From UBA3775 sp964584255 (lineage in GTDB: Bacteria > Bacillota > Clostridia > Lachnospirales > Lachnospiraceae), in NCBI GenBank assembly GCA_964584255.1, contig CAZOZM010000021.1, positions 1-28,355 of the forward strand: a stretch of 28,355 nt of DNA, given 5' to 3'. The notes below the pieces were generated by a model. The model ran no database searches and was not told where the DNA came from. It was given only the letters and a program-made list of their open reading frames with translations. A program made the position numbers and the translations under genes. Below, piece after piece: positions 1-7,658 of this stretch; positions within the stretch are counted from its first letter, which is position 1, and each line of letters starts with the position of its first letter.

Positions 1-68
1 TCTTTTTACAACAAAGTTTTCCGACAACCATTTTTTGTGCACTTTTTCACCTGTCCGGATGTTTCCGA

Positions 69-725
69 CTATATATTTTCCTCATTTTTTCCTTCAGGAA
101 TACGCGAAACAATTAAATCTATCAATTCTTCAGTATCCATCATTCCGATATTTACCGTTTCATTTTCACCTTGACCAACAATCAGATAAGGAACACTCAT
201 CACATTATATTTTGTCCTCATTTCCGTACATACAGCAGCATCATATATTTCAACATCAATTTTAGAAGATTTTGCGGCAAGGAACTCGGCCGCCATGACT
301 AAAGGCGGACACATTGAACATGTAACGGTTATCATTATTTTGAGATTAATCATTTCATCTATTTTTTCCAATTTAGATTCGTATTCTCCTGAAAGATTCT
401 GATTAAATCCTGATGCATAAAGTATACCATATAAGAAACTGGTAATCTCATATTCCTCAGGAACACCATAATAGGTTATTCCCATTTTTTCTCCGTCCTC
501 ATTGCATATTTCAATTCTGGGAATTTTTCTGTCTCCTCTTTCAAATATATAATCAATCTGTATCTTCTCCGAGCCTTTTTTTACTCCCTCCATAAACCTG
601 CTAAGCTGATTCGAAAGGTTATCATCATATAAATAAGCTCTTATCAACACATTTTTATCCATTTTATCGAACAACATTCTAAGCTTATCGCTCATTTCAT
701 TATTTTCATGACCTCTATCAAACAT
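69..725 (-). CDS. AhpF N-terminal-like double thioredoxin-fold protein
   Basis: Probably a dithiol carrier that takes electrons from the flavoprotein encoded just upstream. The protein (218 aa from this start) resembles the N-terminal region of AhpF: a first thioredoxin-like fold without a CxxC and a second fold carrying TCSMCPP (Cys at about 136 and 139), with a cis-Pro-like SVPYL segment further on. The reading frame extends to a GTG at 776, but that start has no ribosome site. The ATG at 725 has GGGAG just upstream, although the spacing is short, and homology begins near MSDKLRMLF, so the exact start is uncertain. It lies downstream of and close to the TrxB-like gene and is probably co-transcribed. 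The pair looks like a split AhpF. The peroxidase or other partner is not in view. Family assignment is fairly sure, partner identity is inference. Confidence 0.75.
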   Translation of the reverse strand: MFDRGHENNEMSDKLRMLFDKMDKNVLIRAYLYDDNLSNQLSRFMEGVKKGSEKIQIDYIFERGDRKIPRIEICNEDGEKMGITYYGVPEEYEITSFLYGILYASGFNQNLSGEYESKLEKIDEMINLKIMITVTCSMCPPLVMAAEFLAAKSSKIDVEIYDAAVCTEMRTKYNVMSVPYLIVGQGENETVNIGMMDTEELIDLIVSRIPEGKNEENI

Positions 726-827
726 TACTCCCTCTTTTCCGAGTATAAACTCTATAAATTTAACTGCTCTCTTCACTTAGCGTGGCACATCATACTCCGT
801 CATTCTTCAAATTCATATCGAATGTGC

Positions 828-1754
828 TTACCTGTCCAAGAACTTTCCCATCGCCACAGCCGCCACCGCACCGTCTGACGCGGCTGTAACAAGCTGTCTT
901 AAATTTTTCTTTCTGACATCACCCGCGGCAAATATACCGGCTGTTTTTGTTTCGCAATCTTCTGATGTAAGAATATAACCTTCGTCATCGGTTTCTGCAT
1001 ATTCCTGCACAAGCTTTGATTCAGGTACGTATCCGGCAAAAATAAAAACCCCAAATCCTCTTTCTCCTGAAGTAAAAATATTTGTATCACTGTTCTTTCG
1101 ATTTATTAATGTTATACTTTCCGGTCTGTCCTCTCCCGTTATCTCAGCAATCTCAGTATTCAAACAGATTGTTATTTTCTTATTTTCCTTTAATTTTGAA
1201 ATAACACTTTCATCACATCTCAATCGGTCTCCTCTTACGAGCAGGTTTACATGTGCGGCATATTCTGTCAGAAAAATTGATTCCTCAGCAGCAGTATATC
1301 CACCTCCGACAACAAAAAGCTCCTTACCTCTAAACAGTTCTCCATCACATACGGAACAGTACGACACTCCTCTTCCCGTAAGTCTGCGTTCTCCGGGAAA
1401 GCCTATTCGTCTGGGACTTGCACCTGCAGCGTAAATCAAACCTTTCGAAACAAATTCTCCCGAATCCGTTTTTGTTCTTTTATACGCACCGTCCAAGCGG
1501 ATTTCCTTCACCTCTGCTTTTATAAATTCCGTGCCGTAGCCGAGCGCCTGCTCTTTCATTACTTCTCCAAGTTTCCACCCGTTTATGCTTTTTATCCCCG
1601 GATAATTCTCAACCGTCTCTGTAGCTGCAATCTGACCTCCGTAGTTTCCTTTTTCGACAAGCAGTACTTTTCTGCCTACTCTTGAAAGATATATAGCTGA
1701 AGTCAGACCGGCTGTCCCTCCACCAACAATAATAACATCATATTTATCCTGCAT
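828..1754 (-). CDS. trxB: TrxB-like FAD-dependent disulfide reductase
   Basis: A 308-aa low-molecular-weight thioredoxin-reductase-family flavoprotein that should pass reducing equivalents to a thioredoxin-like partner, probably the neighbouring AhpF-N-like protein. Visible motifs are the FAD dinucleotide fold GGGTAGLTSA at residues 11-20, the redox pair CSVC at 133-136, a second nucleotide fold VVGGGYTAAEES at about 148-159, and the C-terminal FAD motif GIFAAGDVRKK. The usual NADPH-binding HRRxxxR is replaced by VRGDRLR (173-179), so NADPH use is doubtful and NADH or another donor is possible. The ATG follows GAGGTGACAA, a good ribosome site. Length is typical of TrxB and of the AhpF C-terminal module. 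Confidence 0.85.
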   Translation of the reverse strand: MQDKYDVIIVGGGTAGLTSAIYLSRVGRKVLLVEKGNYGGQIAATETVENYPGIKSINGWKLGEVMKEQALGYGTEFIKAEVKEIRLDGAYKRTKTDSGEFVSKGLIYAAGASPRRIGFPGERRLTGRGVSYCSVCDGELFRGKELFVVGGGYTAAEESIFLTEYAAHVNLLVRGDRLRCDESVISKLKENKKITICLNTEIAEITGEDRPESITLINRKNSDTNIFTSGERGFGVFIFAGYVPESKLVQEYAETDDEGYILTSEDCETKTAGIFAAGDVRKKNLRQLVTAASDGAVAAVAMGKFLDR

Positions 1755-1811
1755 TTGTCACCTCATCCGTCTGATTTTCCTCTTTCTTATTTTGTATCAA
1801 ATTCGTTTTTA

Positions 1812-1841
1812 TATACATAAGCTTTAAAGCGTTTTTAACAA
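1812..1841 (-). promoter_or_regulatory. Candidate promoter of the trxB-like operon
   Basis: On the minus strand a TTGTTA (1836-1841) and a TGTATA (1812-1817) are separated by 18 bases, downstream of the asnA terminator and about 60 bases before the trxB start. The match to sigma-A boxes is moderate and there are other A+T-rich candidates nearby, so this is tentative. Confidence 0.35.
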
Positions 1842-1913
1842 ATGTCGGCAGATACAATTTCGTTATATAAAAACCGAACCTTACAGCAACACTTGGTAAC
1901 AAATCCGACAGAT

Positions 1914-1956
1914 TATAAAAAAAGAAACAGTGGGCTGTTCTCAGCCACACTGTTTC
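1914..1956 (-). terminator. Rho-independent terminator after asnA
   Basis: GAAACAGTG-GGCTG (1924 on) pairs with CAGCC-A-CACTGTTTC (to 1956) with a short loop and one bulged base. It is followed on the minus strand by a run of seven T before 1917. It lies about 70 bases past the asnA stop and separates asnS-asnA from the trxB operon. Confidence 0.85.
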
Positions 1957-2023
1957 CTGATTAATTCAAGTATTTAATTTCTTCTCTTATATAGAGAACT
2001 TTTCTAAGACTGCCTTTCAATTC

Positions 2024-3034
2024 CTAAAGAAGGTTTATTCCGGCTTCCTTTGCTGCTCTGCATACATCATCCGGCCATATTGAAGACTGAACTTCTCCGA
2101 TATGAGCTCTTTGAAGGAAGAACATACATATTCTTGATTGTCCGATTCCTCCGCCTATTGTATATGGCATTGTTTTCTCAAGAATCTTCTTCTGGAATGG
2201 AAGTTCCGCTCTTTCCATGCAGCCGGCTATTTCAAGCTGCTTCATAAGTGAATCTTCATCAACTCTTATTCCCATCGAAGAAAGCTCCAATGCTCTGTCA
2301 AGAACAGGATAGTAAACAATTATGTCACCATTGAGTTCCCAATCATCATAATCCGGAGCACGTCCGTCATGCTTTTCTCCTGATTTAAGTTGTCCTCCGA
2401 TTTTCATGAGGAAAACAGCTCCGTTTTCTTTTGCAATAAGATTTTCTCTTTCCTTTGGTGTCTTATCAGGCCATCTGTCCTCTAATTCCTGCGTTGTGAC
2501 AAAAGAAATTTCGTTAGGAAGGAATGGGTCCATAAAATGATATTTTCCACAGATGTAGTATTCTGTCTGCTTTATTGCCATATAGATTCTGAAAACTGTT
2601 TCTTCCAAAGTTTCCCGATTTCTTTCTTCCTTGGAAATTATTTTTTCCCAATCCCACTGATCAACATAGAGTGAATGAACGTTATCCGTTTCTTCATCTC
2701 TTCTTATGGCACTCATATCAGTATAAAGACCTTCACCAACGTCAAAACCATACTCTCCAAGTGCATTTCTCTTCCACTTGGCAAGCGAATGAACGATTTC
2801 AACCATTGCCTCATCCTGTTCCTTTATGCCGAACGTAACCGGACGCTCAACACCATTCAGATTATCATTAAGTCCCGACTCCGGTTTAACAAATAAAGGA
2901 GCAGATACTCTTGTCAGATTTAATGCAGCTGCAAGAGCCCTTTCAAAATAATCCTTAACTTCCTTGATAGCCTTTTCGGTTTCTTTTATTGACTGAGGGC
3001 TTTTATAACCTTCAGGAATATAAATATTTCCCAT
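2024..3034 (-). CDS. asnA: Aspartate-ammonia ligase (asparagine synthetase A)
   Basis: AsnA makes asparagine from aspartate, ammonia and ATP in the cytoplasm. It has a class II aminoacyl-tRNA-synthetase-like fold. The 336-aa product has the family's usual length and recognisable blocks: the N-terminal YIPEGYKSPQS, LNLTRVSAPLFV, GLNDNLNGVERPVTF, LAKWKRNAL, the central LYTDMSAIRRDE and VDQWDWEK segments, and the C-terminal GGGIGQSRICMFFLQ, which ends in IGEVQSSIWPDDV. The ATG at 3034 is preceded by AGGAGGAATGCTTT. It lies 33 bases downstream of asnS, so one transcript supplies both asparagine and the enzyme that charges it. A clear terminator follows. Confidence 0.97.
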   Translation of the reverse strand: MGNIYIPEGYKSPQSIKETEKAIKEVKDYFERALAAALNLTRVSAPLFVKPESGLNDNLNGVERPVTFGIKEQDEAMVEIVHSLAKWKRNALGEYGFDVGEGLYTDMSAIRRDEETDNVHSLYVDQWDWEKIISKEERNRETLEETVFRIYMAIKQTEYYICGKYHFMDPFLPNEISFVTTQELEDRWPDKTPKERENLIAKENGAVFLMKIGGQLKSGEKHDGRAPDYDDWELNGDIIVYYPVLDRALELSSMGIRVDEDSLMKQLEIAGCMERAELPFQKKILEKTMPYTIGGGIGQSRICMFFLQRAHIGEVQSSIWPDDVCRAAKEAGINLL

Positions 3035-3067
3035 AAAGCATTCCTCCTATCAAATTATTTACTCTTT

Positions 3068-4459
3068 TTATAATTCACAGTTATTAACTGTTCTTGGGAA
3101 TGGAATGACATCTCTGATATTGCCCATTCCGGTAAGGTACATTACGCATCTTTCAAAACCAAGTCCGAATCCGGCATGTCTTGCAGTACCGTATTTTCTG
3201 AGATCCAGATAGAAATCGTAATCTTCCTTTTTAAGTCCGAGCTCATCCATTCTTGCAGTAAGCTTTTCATAATCATCTTCTCGCTGGCTTCCTCCGATTA
3301 TCTCACCGATTCCCGGCACGAGACAGTCCATGGCAGCAACCGTTTTTCCGTCGTCATTAAGCTTCATATAGAATGCCTTAATTTCCTTTGGATAATCGGT
3401 TACAAATACAGGTCTCTTGAATACTTCTTCTGTAAGATATCTTTCATGTTCTGTCTGAAGATCACAGCCCCAATAAGCCTTAAATTCAAACTTATCATTG
3501 TTCTTTTCGAGCAATTCAATTGCCTCTGTATATGTAACATGGCCGAACTCTGAATTAACAACATTCTGAAGTCTGTCTATAAGTCCCTTATCAATGAAAC
3601 TGTTAAAGAATGCCATTTCTTCCGGTGCATTTTCAAGCACATATCTTATAACATATTTAAGCATGCTTTCTGCAAGCATCATATCGTCTTTTAAGTCTGC
3701 AAAGGCAATTTCCGGTTCAATCATCCAAAACTCTGCAGCATGTCTTGTTGTATTTGAGTTCTCTGCTCTGAAAGTAGGACCGAATGTATAAATGTTTTTA
3801 AATGCCATTGCATAGGTTTCTCCATTAAGCTGACCGCTTACCGTAAGATTTGCAGCCTTATTAAAGAAATCCTTTGTAAAATCAATACTTCCGTCTTCAT
3901 TTTTAGGAAGATTGTTCATATCCATTGTGGTAACCTGGAACATTTCACCTGCACCTTCGCAGTCACTTCCTGTAATGATTGGAGTATGAACATATACAAA
4001 ATCTCTTTCCTGGAAGAACTTGTGAATTGCATATGCACAAAGTGAACGAACCCGGAATACTGCCTGGAAAGTATTTGTTCTTGGTCGTAAATGTGTTATC
4101 GTCCGAAGATACTCAAGCGAGTGTCTCTTTTTCTGAAGAGGATATGCCGGGGAAGACTCTCCTTCCACATAAACGCTTTCTGCCTGAATTTCAAATGGCT
4201 GCTTTGCTTCAGGTGTTGCAACAAGCTCACCTTCAACTATAATGGCAGCTCCTACATTAAGCTTGGAAACTTCCTGAAAGTTTTCCATCGTATCATGATA
4301 AACAACCTGTAAAGGCTCGAAAAACGTTCCGTCATTAAGTACGATAAATCCAAAAGTCTTTGAATCTCTTACAGAACGAATCCATCCTCCAACTTTAATT
4401 TTCTTTCCTATATATTCATCCCTGTTTCTGAATATTTCTCTGACTGAAATAATATCCAT
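3068..4459 (-). CDS. asnS: Asparaginyl-tRNA synthetase
   Basis: Charges tRNA-Asn with asparagine. It is a class IIb synthetase of about 463 aa from the chosen start. The N-terminal OB-fold anticodon-binding domain (KIKVGGWIRSVRDSKTFGF) is followed by the catalytic domain with motif 2 around FGPTFRAENSNTTRHAAEF and motif 3 near GFGLGFERCVMYLTGM. The frame is open to 4522, but the ATG at 4459 is directly preceded by GGAGGTGCGTT and matches the family start, so the 21-residue extension is left out. asnA follows 33 bases downstream. I see no T-box (no AGGGTGG-type specifier-distal motif) in the 180-base leader. Confidence 0.97.
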   Translation of the reverse strand: MDIISVREIFRNRDEYIGKKIKVGGWIRSVRDSKTFGFIVLNDGTFFEPLQVVYHDTMENFQEVSKLNVGAAIIVEGELVATPEAKQPFEIQAESVYVEGESSPAYPLQKKRHSLEYLRTITHLRPRTNTFQAVFRVRSLCAYAIHKFFQERDFVYVHTPIITGSDCEGAGEMFQVTTMDMNNLPKNEDGSIDFTKDFFNKAANLTVSGQLNGETYAMAFKNIYTFGPTFRAENSNTTRHAAEFWMIEPEIAFADLKDDMMLAESMLKYVIRYVLENAPEEMAFFNSFIDKGLIDRLQNVVNSEFGHVTYTEAIELLEKNNDKFEFKAYWGCDLQTEHERYLTEEVFKRPVFVTDYPKEIKAFYMKLNDDGKTVAAMDCLVPGIGEIIGGSQREDDYEKLTARMDELGLKKEDYDFYLDLRKYGTARHAGFGLGFERCVMYLTGMGNIRDVIPFPRTVNNCEL

Positions 4460-4502
4460 AACGCACCTCCAACAAATATTGTTACATTGCCATATAAAAC
4501 CG

Positions 4503-4534
4503 CTTATCCGATTTTTCGCCAATATCTGGATAAG
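4503..4534. repeat. Inverted repeat in the asnS 5' region
   Basis: CTTATCC (4503-4509) and GGATAAG (4528-4534) form a perfect 7-bp inverted repeat around 18 bases, centred about 60 bases upstream of the asnS start. It could be an operator or a leader hairpin. It is not followed by a T run, so it is not a terminator. Function unknown. Confidence 0.4.
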
Positions 4535-4639
4535 TTTATCACACTTTGTCCAATAATGCTATAGTGTTAATTAATCTAATTTTACTTTTAATGGCCGATT
4601 TTTTCTACAAGCTGCACATTTGCCCTTTATTTTCCGTTG

Positions 4640-5587
4640 TCATCTGACACTCGCACATTCCGAAACCTCATTGCGCAGTACTTTAAGTCCGTGAGTAAGC
4701 TCCGGCAGAAGGAATGTGAGAGCTTCCTCAACAGCCTTCGGACTTCCCGGCAGGTTGACTATCAGTGTATTTTTCCTTATTCCCGAAACTCCCCTGCTAA
4801 ACATGGCTCTCTTTGTTATTGTCATCGAATAAGCCCTTATGGCTTCCGCTATTCCGTTTGCCATTCTGTCACACACTTCTATGGTAGCTTCCGGTGTAAC
4901 ATCCCTGGTGGAGAATCCGGTCCCGCCTGAAGTAAAAACCACATCGACACATCTTCTGTCCGCAAAATTTATCAGTTCTTTTTTTAAGTTTTCCGCTTCA
5001 TCCGGCAAAACCATAACTTCAACCACCTTGTAGCCTGCAGCCTTCAATATGCTTTCCGCAGTCACTCCGCTTTTATCTTCCCTTTCTCCTGATGAAGCCT
5101 TATCACTCATCACTATAACCGCTGCCGTGAATTGTCTGTCTTCTTCCGGCATCACAGCCTGCACCGCATCCCCCGGTCTGATTATTCCGCCATTTACTAC
5201 TTTTGCAAAAACACCGACATGCGGCATAATGCATTTTCCCATTCGTTTATATATGTTACAGTGATTATGACATTCCTTACCAATCTGCGTAATCTCAAGC
5301 TCAGCTTCACCAATTACCAGTTTTGCGCCGACCGGCAACTCATGAACATCAATTCCTGAGACAACAAGATTTTCGCCAAATGCTCCAAATCCGACATTTG
5401 CTCCCTGCCTGTTGAATTCCTCTTCCTTTTCGTACGAAAGAATACTCACCTGCCTGTGCCATGTTCCGGCATGTGCATCCCCTTCTATACCATGGTTCAC
5501 TGCCAGTCTCGCTTCGGAAAGCTCCGTCTTTTCAGTCCCCTTATCCCGACTTACACAGATTCCCTCTATTTTTCCACTCATATTCAT
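4640..5587 (-). CDS. MOSC domain - MogA fusion protein
   Basis: Two molybdenum-cofactor modules in one 315-aa chain. Residues about 1-148 are a MOSC domain (GIEGDAHAGTWHRQVSIL, FGAFGENL, and IGKECHNHC with the conserved Cys). MOSC domains handle sulfur transfer or cofactor delivery. Residues about 154-315 are a MogA/MoaB-type molybdopterin adenylyltransferase domain with TSGGTGFSTRDVTPEA and NLPGSPKAVEE. The frame extends to 5650, inside moaA, but the ATG at 5587 sits after GGAGG located in the last codons of moaA, so translation is probably coupled. It is the last gene of the molybdenum operon. No terminator is visible between it and asnS. Such fusions occur in other Clostridia. Confidence 0.92.
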   Translation of the reverse strand: MNMSGKIEGICVSRDKGTEKTELSEARLAVNHGIEGDAHAGTWHRQVSILSYEKEEEFNRQGANVGFGAFGENLVVSGIDVHELPVGAKLVIGEAELEITQIGKECHNHCNIYKRMGKCIMPHVGVFAKVVNGGIIRPGDAVQAVMPEEDRQFTAAVIVMSDKASSGEREDKSGVTAESILKAAGYKVVEVMVLPDEAENLKKELINFADRRCVDVVFTSGGTGFSTRDVTPEATIEVCDRMANGIAEAIRAYSMTITKRAMFSRGVSGIRKNTLIVNLPGSPKAVEEALTFLLPELTHGLKVLRNEVSECASVR

Positions 5588-5594
5588 TCCAGTT

Positions 5595-6557
5595 TCAACC
5601 TCCGATTGATGACATGCTTTTATGTTCGACAAGTTCTTCATTTTCACCAAAGCAGTGCCCTTCAGGCTTTAATCCGACAGCCTCAAGTAAAAATTTCTCA
5701 AGCCGGTCACTGTCGTGAACCGCTACCGTCAGATCAACCGCATCTTCATAACACAGACAGGGTTTTATTTTTCCGTCGGCAGTAAGTCTTAGTCTGTTAC
5801 ACTCTCCGCAAAACTTACCGTGAATAGGATTTATAAACCCGACATATCCTTTAAATCCCGGGATTTCGTAATAAACTGCCGGTCCGTTTCCTTTGTAACT
5901 GCTTTTCTTTATATCTCCAAAACAATCCCCCAGCTTTTTTATAAGCTCCGTATTGGATACACCTTTTAAAAACCGACCGTACCCCACAGGCATAAGTTCA
6001 ATAAACCTCACATCTATCGGCTTTTCAGCGGCCATAAAGACAATATCTTTCCACTCCGCCTCATTTATGTTCTGCATTAGAACAGTATTGATTCTAAGCT
6101 TTATCCCTGCATTCAGACAATCCTCAATCCCTTCAAGAACTGCATTCAGTTTATCTGAGCCCGTTATTTTTTTATAGTTCTCTCCATTTAACGTATCAAG
6201 ACTTACATTTATGACATCAACCCCTGCATCCTGCAGCACGGCAAGTTTTTCCTTCAATAAGACGCCATTTGTCGTTATTCCCACCTGACTGATTTCCGGA
6301 ATCAGCTTTATCCGCTTTATGATATCCGCCAGCTTCTCATAAAGGAGAGGTTCCCCTCCCGTTATCCTGACTTTACTTATCCCCAAAGCCGCTGCTGCCT
6401 TTGCTACTTCAACAAACTCATCCGGCTTTAAACATTTCATCCCTTCATATGTTTCACATCTTTTTCCCAACGGTTTGCAATAGCAGCAGTCAAGATTACA
6501 TTTGTCCGTTACGGATATCCTTAAATAATCTATATTTCGTCCAAATCCATCCTTCAA
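5595..6557 (-). CDS. moaA: GTP 3',8-cyclase MoaA
   Basis: Radical-SAM enzyme that starts molybdopterin synthesis by cyclising GTP together with MoaC. The 320-aa protein has the N-terminal 4Fe-4S radical-SAM motif CNLDCCYC (C20, C24, C27), a TGGEPLL SAM-binding segment, and the C-terminal second cluster site CGECNRLRL...KPCLC. It ends in Gly-Gly, the tail that MoaA uses in catalysis. The start is TTG at 6557, preceded by AGAGGTGATTTT. No ATG or GTG fits the family N-terminus, so the TTG start is well supported. It lies 17 bases after the XdhC-like gene. Confidence 0.96.
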   Translation of the reverse strand: MKDGFGRNIDYLRISVTDKCNLDCCYCKPLGKRCETYEGMKCLKPDEFVEVAKAAAALGISKVRITGGEPLLYEKLADIIKRIKLIPEISQVGITTNGVLLKEKLAVLQDAGVDVINVSLDTLNGENYKKITGSDKLNAVLEGIEDCLNAGIKLRINTVLMQNINEAEWKDIVFMAAEKPIDVRFIELMPVGYGRFLKGVSNTELIKKLGDCFGDIKKSSYKGNGPAVYYEIPGFKGYVGFINPIHGKFCGECNRLRLTADGKIKPCLCYEDAVDLTVAVHDSDRLEKFLLEAVGLKPEGHCFGENEELVEHKSMSSIGG

Positions 6558-6574
6558 AAAATCACCTCTGCGTT

Positions 6575-7591
6575 TTAAAGTCTTTCAATAAAAATCTGCA
6601 GTATTCCGCCACAAATCATTCCATTGTTCAAAGCTTCGTCTCCGGTTATATCTTCCTTTATCAGCGTACATTTCTCTCTTTTTTGAAGCATATCCGCTGC
6701 CTTTTTTATAACCCTTGCTTCCATAAGACCGCCGCCTATTGTTCCCTTTATGGTTCCGTCCCCATAAACGAGCATTTTTGTACCCACACTTCTCGGTGCC
6801 GAACCATTTCTTGAAACTATCGTTGCAAGTGCAGTCTCTTTATCGGCAGCACCGTTGATTATTGCATCGGCCAGTTCGTTTGAAAGTCCCTCACTTCTGC
6901 TTCTCAGATTCTTCACTTTGATTACTTCTGCCATAATGGAAATTGCTATTTCCTCCGGGGTTTCCGCCGCTATATCTAAACCAATCGGGGCATGAAGATC
7001 CGAAATCCGGTTTTCCGTAATTCCTGTATCCTTAAGGAAACCCTTTATCGCTTCAACTCTTTTCCGGCTCCCCATCATTCCTACATACCCGTATGTTTTT
7101 GTAAAAATCTGCTTCAGACACGCTTTGTCATATGCATGTCCTCTGGTAACAACAATGAACACCGTGTCTTTCGTTCCTCTGACTTTTTCCAACATGGACG
7201 GATAATCACCCGTCATCACCTCATCTGCTCCGGCTTTTTTTGCATTTTCAGCAAACTCCTCTCTGTCCTCCAAAACAACGGTCTTTATTTTTAACAGCCC
7301 TGCCGTCTTTATTAATGCCATCCCGACATGACCGCATCCGCATATTACTATTTCCGGTCTTCCTCCATACCTCTCTCTGTATATCTGAACTCCGTTTACG
7401 TTGAAAAGACCGTTTTTCCAATCATCTTTCTCCCGAAAAACAGACAGATCCTGACTTTTGAAAAAATCGTCGAAATATATACATCTGTCGCCTTCCAATA
7501 TGAGTTTTTCTCCTGAATGTTCACCGTCAACAGCGGTATACACCATCAGGTTCTCACGATTCTCACATAAATACTTCCAACAATTCTTCAT
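6575..7591 (-). CDS. XdhC/CoxI-family maturation protein, permuted domain order
   Basis: XdhC-family proteins insert and sulfurate the molybdenum cofactor of xanthine-dehydrogenase-type enzymes. In this 338-aa protein the Rossmann (XdhC_C) part comes first: VICGCGHVGMALIKTAG at about residues 80-100, and VTRGHAYDKACL and GYVGMMGSRKRV further on. The XdhC/CoxI part is C-terminal: ATIVSRNGSAPRSVGTKML, GTIGGGLME and the ending NGMICGG with the conserved Cys. This is the reverse of the order in the better-known XdhC proteins. The frame opens at GTG 7603, but ATG 7591 has GAGGTCTGAA in front. It is in the molybdenum operon between the MoeA-like gene and moaA. Confidence 0.92.
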   Translation of the reverse strand: MKNCWKYLCENRENLMVYTAVDGEHSGEKLILEGDRCIYFDDFFKSQDLSVFREKDDWKNGLFNVNGVQIYRERYGGRPEIVICGCGHVGMALIKTAGLLKIKTVVLEDREEFAENAKKAGADEVMTGDYPSMLEKVRGTKDTVFIVVTRGHAYDKACLKQIFTKTYGYVGMMGSRKRVEAIKGFLKDTGITENRISDLHAPIGLDIAAETPEEIAISIMAEVIKVKNLRSRSEGLSNELADAIINGAADKETALATIVSRNGSAPRSVGTKMLVYGDGTIKGTIGGGLMEARVIKKAADMLQKREKCTLIKEDITGDEALNNGMICGGILQIFIERL

Positions 7592-7658
7592 TTCAGACCT
7601 CACATCTTTTATTCATTACAGTGTCTGCATAAAATGCACCCGGGAACTTCATAACGGG

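Noticed and set aside
1744..1950. 68-codon minus-strand ORF upstream of trxB
   Set aside because: It runs through the asnA terminator hairpin, overlaps the trxB start and has no ribosome site or known motif.
4460..4639. Possible T-box upstream of asnS
   Set aside because: No AGGGTGG-type antiterminator motif and no competing terminator are present; only a 7-bp inverted repeat is seen.
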